From NCBI GenBank assembly GCA_033398695.1, contig CM065814.1, forward strand, positions 81,610,358 to 81,674,357: a stretch of DNA of 64,000 nt. Direction: 5' to 3'. The position numbers and the translations under genes were made by a program. Numbering within the stretch: the stretch's first letter is position 1; each line of letters begins with the position of its first letter. The notes under the pieces were generated by a model. That model did not search any database, had not been told where the DNA came from, and worked only from the letters and a program-made list of their open reading frames with translations. Positions 54,341 to 64,000 of this stretch are shown piece by piece. This DNA comes from Orobanche coerulescens (Eukaryota > Streptophyta > Magnoliopsida > Lamiales > Orobanchaceae).

Positions 54341-57300
54341 TACTATGCCCACGGCATACGATCAATACCTGCTCAACAGGTTAGAACTCAATTGCCCAAT
54401 GGCGAATGATCAATACAGAACACAACAATACATCACCCGAAGGTAACCCAAGCCAAACACTGAAATACGAATCACAATGCCCGAAGGCTCCAACAGGAAT
54501 ACCGATACATCACAATGGCCTAACAGCCGAATAGCCCGAAGCTGTTTATCATCATAATACCCTGAATGTCACTCAGCCGAAGCTGTCAATCACCACAATG
54601 GCCCGAAGCCAAAACAGCCCGAAGCTGTATCAATGAGGGCCGAAGCCACGACACGAAGCCGTATCACAATGAGATCATCCAATGACCGTGACCTGCTGAA
54701 TTGCAGGTGCTGGGAAACCAACCGCGAGGGTTCAAGCCCCAGACTTACCCATAATGAGATCATCCAGTGACCGTGACCTACTGAACTGTAGGTGTTGGGA
54801 AACCAACCGCGAAGGTTAAAGCCCCAAGCTTACCCATAATGAGATCATTAACATGACCGTGACCTACTGAACTGTAGGTGTTTGGAAACCAACCGCGAAG
54901 GTTCAAGCCCCAAGCTTACCCATAATGAGATCATTAACATGACCGTGACCTACTGAACTGTAGGTGTTGGGAAACCAACCGCGAAGGTTCAAGCCCCAAG
55001 CTTACCCATAATGAGATCATTAACATGACCGTGACCTACTGAACTGTACGTGTTGGGAAACCAACCGCGAACGTTCAAGCCCCAAGCTTACCCATAATGA
55101 GATCATTAACATGACCGTGACCTACTGAACTGTAGGTGTTGGAAAACCAACCGCGAAGGTTCAAGCCCCAAGCTTACCCATCGAGCACTAGCCGAGACTA
55201 GCCTCCAAAACATAATTAATCACAACAGTAACGATCCCAAGATTACCAAATTCACAAGAATAATAGCATGCTGCCTTGAGTCGGCCAACACGACAACAAC
55301 AACTCATGGATGGGCACCGTCCACGGCGGTCCCAATTCAAATACCTCAACTGCCTTGGAATGGTCAATCGATCACAACAACTTAACGGATGTAAACTATC
55401 CTTGACAGTCCCAATTCAATACATCGATTACCTTAGAACGGTTAATCGATAACGATGACACAACGGATGGGAATTAACTTCGATAATCCCAATTAAATAC
55501 ATCGATTACCTTAGAACGGTTAATCGATAACCAATGATACAACGGATGGGAATTATCTTCGATAATTCTAATTAAATACATCGATTACCTTAGAACGGTC
55601 AATCGATACACAATGATACAACGGATGGGAATTATCTTCGATAATCCCAATTAAATACATCGATTACCTTAGAACGGTCAATCGATACACAATGATACAA
55701 CAGATGGGAATTATCTTCGATAATCCCAATTAAATACATCGATTACCTTAGAACGGTCAATCGATACACAATGATACAACGGATGGGAATTATCTTCGAT
55801 AATCCCAATTAAATACATCGATTACCTTAGAACGGTCAATCGATACACAATGATACGGTAGAGTGGATGTCCCGGCGTCTTAAACTGACCACCGAAACAG
55901 ATATAATAAACGAATATATCAAACGCATTCAGTCGGCCAATGCAACATCCTAGTGACAGTTCCAATTCAATAATAACGATTCAACGATGCCTCAGAACGA
56001 CATTAACGTCAACAATAATAATCGATACATCGATACCGAGAACCGGCTGTCGACAACATCAGTATCAACAAGAATCTCAATGCCTTAAACCGGCTGTTAA
56101 TGAATAACAATAACATCTAGCATAATTGCCGAAGGGTATTTCATCAAACAATTCCCGAATATCAACAAATCACGGAGAGACTAAGTCTCGAAATGATACA
56201 ATACATCCATACACATATATGATAACATTAATCTCATTGACCAGTACAAGTATAAAATTTGCCTCAAACTGAAGGCAAGAAAGTCTTTCCACGATCAACG
56301 TCCTGGCACGAAACAACGAACGGCGCCTCCCGACGCTCACAAACACTCGAACAACCTTGAATGAAAACGATTCATTCAAAAACACAAAATCAATAGAAAA
56401 CAACGACAAGGACAAAGCCTGATTCAAACAGAATCGATCACACTGCACGAACGAATATCATAGTTCTAAACTATGAATTCTAACATCCTCCAACACCTCG
56501 ATGATCAATTAACATGATCATTACGTTCTTAACACTTGTGAAATCCATACAACATGATTCACTTAAGAACAATCATCAAAACAATCATCTCAAAATGATA
56601 ATATCACCAATATCATCAAATTGATCCTCCTACAATGATAATATTATCAATGTTATCATTATCACCCCAAGAACATCATCAACTCAATAATCATGATGTT
56701 TGAAACAAAAATCCTTCATCAATACATCATGAATTCGGATTAAACAACAAGATTCACTCAACCATTTTCAAATTATGATAATCACCCCTTAAATTATCAT
56801 AAATCCTTACTAAAATGGTTAAAATCTTTCAAGAACACCACCAACAACAAAAATCATCTCAAGGCTATGTTAATCATATAACAATCTTAACATATTCCTT
56901 TCTAGACATGATTAAAAACCTCCAACAATCTAAAACATCAAGAACATAATCCATCTCAAGTGATACTATCATGTTCTTCATCAAAAGTTTATCAAAACCA
57001 TGAAGAATCATGATATACTCCATTAATCAAACAATACCCGAAGAAAACAACAACAAAAACTTGAAAATCACTTGAAGAACAAGAGATTGAGGGAACTTAC
57101 CAAAGAAGAACAAGAAGAAGCCTCCAAACACCAAAGGAGCACCAAAAAGCTTCCAACTTCAAGCTTCAATCCAAGCTGGGATGATCAAGATCGAGTTGGA
57201 AGGTGCTAAACATCAATAACAAGTCCAAACAGACGATTCAAGGGAGAGAAGGTGTGTTTTGGTTCGTGAGGAAATGAAATACGAAGTCAACATAAATAGA

Positions 57301-57894
57301 CTGACAAACTCATTACGTACGTTATACACTACGGTTAACGTACGTAGGAGACATTACGTGTGCTATGCCATGACATTAACGTACGTAATGAAAAATCCAG
57401 AACTAACTGGACTAAAATACGAAGGCCTTAACGTACGTAAACAAGGACATATTACGTACGTTAACAAGACCTGCATTATGTACGTAGAGATCACCTCTTA
57501 ACGTACGTAAGGGTCCGTTGACTGCAATAGTGAGATCCGATCGGAAGATGCTCGGGACCCACCGGCCGAAAGTGACTACGAGGAAGGTTCCTGCCACCTA
57601 CCAAGCATTACGTACGTAACCTTACAGGCATAACGTATGTAATAGCAACACGCTAGCGTACGTAATGCTACATCCGTAGCGTACGCTAAGGCTATGAACT
57701 TAGCCAAAAATCCAAACTCTCCAACCAACATTCAAACGACGAAACCAACCCGACGACAAGTATAATATTTCGATCCCGAAATATTCTAATACAACATACA
57801 TTGTATCAGTCCAAAACAACAACACTTGTACAATTCCAAATGAATACGTACAACTCAGCAGTAACACGAAAAAAAATTACCCCCGGATATCACA
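54341..57894 (-). repeat. 3' LTR of the TR-GAG-like element, truncated
   Basis: Starts at TACTATGCCC, matching 44065 of the solo LTR, and ends GGATATCACA. It has six 85-bp units (from 54668), six 79-bp units (from about 55420) and the ACGTACGT promoter array (57310-57690). Confidence 0.92.
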
Positions 57895-58578
57895 TACTCC
57901 CCCCCTTAAAAAGAGTTTCGTCCCCGAAACTCAGGGTGCAAAAAAACACGGGGTACGAACTATCCATCAAGATCTGAAAACAACATATCCAGGAATACCC
58001 CTCAATATGAGCAACTCCGTCTGAGTAATCGGGCCAACCCCACGGGTTCCCACGTCTCCTCTGCCTGAACACGTCGAAAAACAAGTGATAAAAATACTCA
58101 ACCAAGTGCGAGATCAATCGAATCATGACTCCTCCGTCAGAGACCAGCCAGGAAGTTGCACCACCCGCAAGACTCGTAATACCGGCGTACACACCCCGCG
58201 GGTGCCGCCCATTATACATGTCTACAATCATCGGTGTACACTCCCCCATTCTCATCGGCATTAAACGCTCAAGTAAACACTGACTCATGCCACAAAAGGA
58301 AAATAACGTACATATGGTCCTCGGGACCATATCAACCGCACACCCAAGTCCTCACGACTCGGCGTCTCGAATTGAGATGAACAATTACCCAGATTATTAC
58401 AAAATCTCGGGTACAACACCAAAAGGAAGGAAAAACACATCACACGACCTCAAATCTCAAGATTCTCAGATACAATCATTACAAGATAGATCAACCATAA
58501 ATGGTTCGCAACCACAATACTAAAGTACAGACTGAGTCAAACATCAATCCGAAAAAAAAAAAAAAATAAGGTTACATC
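57895..58578 (-). other. 3' internal region of the TR-GAG-like element (purine tract, short open frame)
   Basis: On the minus strand a 146-residue open frame (58330-57890) ends with SFGDETLFKGG across the purine tract. That ending resembles the C-terminal end of autonomous chromovirus polyproteins, so the region may be a remnant of pol; the rest of the frame matches nothing I recognise. Confidence 0.45.
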
Positions 58579-59931
58579 TCAAATGTATCCGAAATCAACA
58601 TCCTCTAGGTCATCGAACTCCTCGATCTGATCGACTCGAGGAAGATCCAAATCTGAGCTCGCCGCTCCTCCTCGAGTGTCCATACCTCTGGCTCCCGAAG
58701 CCCAATATGACCCCTTGGATGGAGTACGGACTGAAGAAACAAAATCCCTAGAGGCCCGTGATTTCCCTTGAGATCTACTGGCACTAGAACCCCTGTAGTA
58801 TTTCTGAAGGTGTCCCTGCCTCCCACACAGAAAACAAGCAATAGACCGCATCGAGCACCGAGTACTGCGATGTCCTATTGTATCACAGTTAAAGCAAACG
58901 ACGGTCGAACCCGTCGCCTGAGAAGAAGATGCTTTCCCAGCACGAAGACGATTAGAAGATGACCTCTTGGACGTCGGAGCCCGATGTCCCTCTGAACGAA
59001 CCGGCATCCTAGTCCTCTCACCGGAAGAAACTGAAGGGTTCTTCCGAGCAAGCTCCTTGATCAAAAGCTCTGCTCCGAGAGCCTTCTCGATGAATTCACC
59101 AAGTGAATTGCAATTATGGTTGAACAATTGCATCCTCAACTGCGGGTTCAGCCTCTTGCTAAAATACTTGATCTTATCCGCCTCAGTACGGATAACAGAT
59201 GAAGCAAACTGAAGGAGTCCCTGAAACTTCTCCGCAATAACAATAACACCCTTGTCCTCGAAGGATTCGGGGTTCAAAACCTCTGACAACTTGGCTTCAT
59301 GAAGTGGAGCCGGATAATACCTCTCTAACATGAGAGTCTTAAACTCACTCCAAGCACAATCACGATCGGTGGGTTTTACAGAAAGCCACCAAGAATAAGC
59401 GCCTTTACTCAAATAGTAAGCCGCTACTGCCACCTTACTCTCTTAGGACCTTTGAACCATGTCGAAGAGTTTATCAAAATGTTCAAGCCAATGAACAATA
59501 TCAGCTGGTTCCGACGAACCCTCAAAGATAGGCGGCCTCTGACGAGAGATGTCGCCGATAATCTGACTCACTCTCCTGGACTGTCCATAAAACGGCACTT
59601 GGGATCCCTGTTGCGGTGGACCACGAACCACTGAGGTCTGCATGGCCTCCATCATTTGCGTCATTTGAGTCATCTGGGCCATCATGCCCCTCATAAGCAA
59701 GAAAGGGTCGACGGGTCCACTCTCAGTCTGATCGACTCCTCGAGTATGACGTTCTGAAGGAAAATCAGTCACATAAGTCACATCTCCGGCCGAATCCTGA
59801 TCCATCTCGGCATCCGTACGCGTATAAACATGAGGTTCTGGGTTTCGGCCTGCTCTGTAGCCTTTACCCCCTCTGCCACGTCCTCGGTTTCCTCTTTCCA
59901 TACTGAAAGAATAACGCTCGATCATGAACAA
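58579..59931 (-). pseudogene. gag: Gypsy gag with zinc knuckles, one in-frame stop
   Basis: Capsid/nucleocapsid protein of the TR-GAG-like element. The first part (59931-59443) begins with an RGNRGRGRGGKGYRAG basic region, has a Met/Gln-rich MAQMTQMTQMMEAM stretch and enters the Retrotrans_gag core (PPIFEGSSEPADIVHW). One TAA at 59443 interrupts it; the same frame continues at 59433 with YYLSKGAYSWW and FKTLMLERYYP, and ends with knuckles CFNCDTIGHRSTRC (complete) and CFLCGRQGHLQKYY (last Cys lost). An acidic tail ends at 58579. No protease or polymerase follows. The gag pattern is closest to chromoviruses such as Tekay, by inspection only. Confidence 0.85.
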
Positions 59932-60387
59932 GGCTCAATTATGCCTCAACGGCCAATCCACAATGCTAAGTCAATAGCCAAACACGAGTATACATACTCA
60001 ACAAATAAACAATTACTTCAAACATTCTAATTATAGTCAATGCTGAGCCAACACGCCCCATAGCAAATAATCATGAATGGGTCGTAACACAATGTTACAT
60101 ACAGGTTTCAACAAAACATGTATAATCAATGGCATAACGAATGTATGAGCATACAAGAGAATCGAGTCCTTACACAGGTCATACGAAGCTTCGAGGTCTT
60201 GCGATACTAGTCTTCACTGACGACGACTCGATGAAAGAACGACTCATACAGTCGTCCAACTACCACGACTCACAAAGCCTGACTCTCCAGATTGTCATAA
60301 CCTGACAGTCCACTACTAGCGCGTCGGTAGAACCACATAACTCACATATCAGGGTATCTTACAACCCAATTCTCTGATACCATCTTC

Positions 60388-63300
60388 TGTAACACCCCTA
60401 AATGCCATTGGGTCATTACAGCGCCGTGGACCCCGCACCAGGAGATCCACCAGGCTAACACGACCAAAAATACAATTAACTGACCAAAAGGGAATCACAA
60501 TCCCTACACTGACATCTAACATAATATTCCGATATGGAATTTCAATGACAGAAGTGGGCCTATATGGCCAAAATAAGATACAACAACATCCACGAGCCTT
60601 GCTCAGATAATACAAAATGACAAAAACTGAACAAAACTGGAGTACTCCAATTGTCTGACTGACATGAACACCAAAACATCTCGGACTAGTATCGCTCGAA
60701 TGCCTCGTCGCCACCGTCATGCCCCTGTGTCTCAACTCTCTCCTCGCAAACACCTAAAACATGAAAACATGTTCCGCCCCCACGGGGTCAGTCATCCAGA
60801 TAATGATTATCAAATACATGTACAACATGATATGTATCCAAAGGGCAGAATGAATAGTATAGTAATGGTAATACGAGATGCTCACAAACCAAAGTAAGAA
60901 TCGAGCATTCGTGGAATACTATGCCCACGGCATACGATCAATACATGCTCAACAGGTTAGAACACAAGTGCCCAATGGCGAATCATCAATACAGAACACA
61001 ACAATACATCACCCGAAGGTAACCCAAGCCAAACACTGAAATAGATACGAATCACAATGCCCAAAGGCTCCAACAGGAATACCGATACATCACAATGGCC
61101 TAACAGCTGAACAGCCCGAAGCTGTTTATCATCATAATACCCTGAATGTCACTCAGCCGAAGCTGTCAATCACCACAATGGCCCGAAGCCAAAATAGCCC
61201 GAAGCTGTATCAATGAGGGCCGAAACCACGGCACGAAGCCGTATCACAATGAGATCATCCAATGACCGTGACCTGCTGAATTGCAGGTGCTGGGAAACCA
61301 ACCGCGAGGGTTCAAGCCCCAGACTTACCCATAATGAGATCATCCAAAGGACCGTGACTCATCGAATCTGCAGTGTTGGGAAACCAACCGCGAAGGTTCA
61401 AGCCCCAAGCTTACCCATAATGAGATCATTAACATGACCGTGACTCCATCAATCAGTAGGTGTTGGGAAACCAACCGCGAAGGTTCAAGCCCCAAGCTTA
61501 CCCATAATGAGATCATTAACATGACCGTGACCTACTGAACTGTAGGTGTTGGGAAACCAACCGCGAAGGTTCAAGCCCCAAGCTTACCCATAATGAGATC
61601 ATTAACATGACCGTGACCTACTGAACTGTAGGTGTTGGGAAACCAACTGCGAAGGTTCAAGCCCCAAGCTTACCCATAATGAGATCATTAACATGACCGT
61701 GACCTACTGAACTGTAGGTGTTGGGCAACCAACCGCGAAGGTTCAAGCCCCAAGCTTACCCATCGAGCACTAGCCGAGACTAGCCTCCAAAACATAATTA
61801 ATCACAACAGTAACGATCCCAAGATTACCAAATTCACAAGAATAATAGCGTGCTGCCTTGAGTCGGCCAACACGACAACAACAACTCATGGATGGGCACC
61901 GTCCACGGCGGTACCAATTCAAATACCTCAACTGCCTTGGAATGGCCAATCAATCACAACAACTTAACGGATGGAAACTAACCTTGACAGTCCCAATTCA
62001 ATACATCGATTACCTTAGAACGGTTAATCGATAACGATGACACAACGGATGGGAATTAACTTCGATAATCCCAATTAAATACATCGATTACCTTAGAACG
62101 GTTAATCGATAACCAATGATACAACGGATGGGAATTATCTTCGATAATTCTAATTAAATACATCGATTACCTTAGAACGGTCAATCGATACACAATGATA
62201 CAACGGATGGGAATTATCTTCGATAATCCCAATTAAATACATCGATTACCTTAGAACGGTCAATCGATACATAATGATACAACGGATGGGAATTATCTTC
62301 GATAATCCCAATTAAATACATCGATTACCTTAGAACGGTCAATCGATACACAATGATACGGTAGAGTGGATGTCCCGGCGTCTTAAACTGACCACCGAAA
62401 CAGATATAATAAACGAATATATCAAACGCCTTCAGTCGGCCAATGCAACATCCTAGTGACAGTTCCAATTCAATAATAACGATTCAACGATGCCTCAGAA
62501 CGACATTAACGTCAACAATAATAATCGATACATCGATACCGCGAACCGGCTGTCGACAACATCAGTATCAACAAGAATCTCAATGCCTTAAACCGGCTGT
62601 TAACGAATAACAATAACATCTAGCATAATTGCCGAAGGGTATTGCATCAAACAATTCCCGAATATCAACAAATCACGGAGAGACTAAGTCTCGAAATGAT
62701 ACAATACATCCATACACATATATGATAACATTAATCTCATTGACCAGCACAAGTATAAAACTTGCCTCAAATCGAAGGCGAGAAAGTCCTTCCACGATCA
62801 ACGTCCTGGCACGAAACGACAAACGGCGCCTCGTGACGATCACAAAAACTCGAACAACCTTGAATGAAAACGATTCATTCAAAAACACAAAATCAATAGA
62901 AAACAACGACAAGGACAAAGCCTGATTCAAACAGAATCGATCACACCGCACGAACGAATATCATAGTTCTCAACTATGAATTCTAACATCCTCCAACACC
63001 TCGATGATCAATTAACATGATCATTACGTTATTAACACTTGTGAAATCCATACAACATGATTCACTTAAGAACAATCATCAAAACAATCATCTCAAAATG
63101 ATAATATCACCAATATCATCAAATTGATCCTCCTACAATGATAATATTATCAATGTTATCATTATCACCCCAAGAACATCATCAACTCAATAATCATGAT
63201 GTTTGAAACAAAAATCCTTCATCAATACATCATGAATTCGGATTAAACAACAAGATTCACTCAACCATTTTCAAATTATGATAATCACCCCTTAAATTAT

Positions 63301-64000
63301 CATAAATCCTTACTAAAATGGTTAAAATCTTTCAAGAACACCACCAACAACAAAAATCATCTCAAGGCTATGTTAATCATATAACAATCTTAACATAATC
63401 CTTCCTAGACATGATTAAAAACCACCAACAATCTAAAACATCAAGAACATAATCCAACTCAAGTGATACTATCATGTTCTTCATCAAAAGTTTATCAAAA
63501 CCATGGAGAATCATGATATACTCCATTAATCAAACAATACCCGAAGAAAACAACAACAAAAACTGGAAAATCACTTGAAGAACCAGAGATTGAGGGAACT
63601 TACCAAAGAAGAACAAGAAGAAGCCTCCAAACACCAAAGTAGCACCAACAAGCTTCCAACTTCAAGCTTCAATCCAAGCTGGGATGATCAAGATCGAGTT
63701 GGAAGGTGCTAAACATCAATAACAAGTCCAAACGGACGATTCTAGGGAGAGAAGTTGTGTTTTGGTTCGTGAGGAAATGAAATACGAATTCAACATAAAT
63801 AGACTGACAAACTCATTACGTACGTTATACACTACGGTTAACGTACGTAAGAGACATTACGTGCGCTATGCCATGACATTAACGTACGTAATGAAAAATC
63901 CAGAACTAACTGGACTAAAATACGAAGGCCTTAACGTACGTAAACAAGGACTTATTACATACGTTAACAAGACCTGCATTACGTATGTAGAGATCACCTC
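60388..64000 (-). repeat. 5' LTR of the TR-GAG-like element, partial at window end
   Basis: Starts (plus strand) TGTAACACCCC at 60388 and parallels the solo LTR at 43536. It has six 85-bp units (from 61245) but only five 79-bp units (from 62000), and the palindrome array begins near 63815. The window ends inside that array. Confidence 0.92.

Larger units (their letters stand above)
54341..64000 (-). mobile_element. Gag-only gypsy element (TR-GAG-like), left LTR truncated, right LTR runs off the window
   Basis: Orientation is minus: the primer site TGGTATCAGAG lies beside the right LTR (complement of 60372-60382), and a purine tract AAGGGGGGGAGTA lies beside the left LTR (about 57907-57895). 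Left (3') LTR 54341-57894 lacks the 529 bp equivalent to 43536-44064; the internal region is 57895-60387 (2493 bp); the right (5') LTR starts at 60388 and continues past 64000. The only clear protein is a gag. A terminal-repeat element with gag but no pol fits the TR-GAG type described for plants. Confidence 0.88.

Overview
This is plant nuclear DNA, very probably from a flowering plant and more likely a eudicot. It consists almost entirely of nested transposable elements. The signs are Ty1/copia and Ty3/gypsy LTR retrotransposons with initiator-Met-type primer sites, an RTE-type LINE carrying the typical plant 3' UTR, a Mutator-like element (MULE) with a Ulp1-type peptidase gene, and hAT/MITE debris. 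I recognise no ordinary host gene, rRNA, tRNA or CRISPR array.

Layout. 1-18,010: a large, decayed MULE of the Ulp1-carrying (KI-MULE/Kaonashi) kind. It has a DUF1985 + C48 peptidase pseudogene (+), a small two-exon gene for a basic/acidic protein with SUMO-interacting-motif-like segments (+), and a MURA-like transposase (-) split by a coding-poor LTR element (6,959-15,033; TSD GTACC). Its introns and spacers carry arrays of a CACACGATCGTG-type motif. 18,010-25,995: copia remnants, a solo LTR (19,624-22,592; TSD AGTAT), foldback elements and a hAT-type element (24,746-25,265; TSD GCTTGGGG). 26,001-38,809: a gag-only Ty3/gypsy element (TSD ACACT) whose 3' LTR holds a complete but frameshifted copia (30,122-38,450; TSD CAAGC). 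39,806-41,480: a 5'-truncated RTE LINE with a 17-bp TSD. 41,846 to 52,827: the 5' half of a SIRE-like copia, cut by two solo LTRs (43,536-47,610, TSD AAACT; 48,208-50,855, TSD ATAGG) and by a truncated LTR at 52,828. 54,341 to the window end: a gag-only (TR-GAG-like) gypsy element on the minus strand, whose right LTR runs off the window.

How the parts relate. None of the gypsy-type elements with an internal domain encodes pol, so all would depend on polymerases supplied elsewhere. Most stops and lost motif residues look like G:C to A:T changes, as expected for methylated, silenced repeats. The two most interesting signals are (a) the association, inside one MULE, of a SUMO-peptidase-like gene with a small protein bearing SIM-like motifs and a basic tract, and (b) a palindrome array (TTACGTACGTAA) immediately upstream of the TATA box in two otherwise unrelated LTR families, at the place where related LTRs carry quite different sequence.
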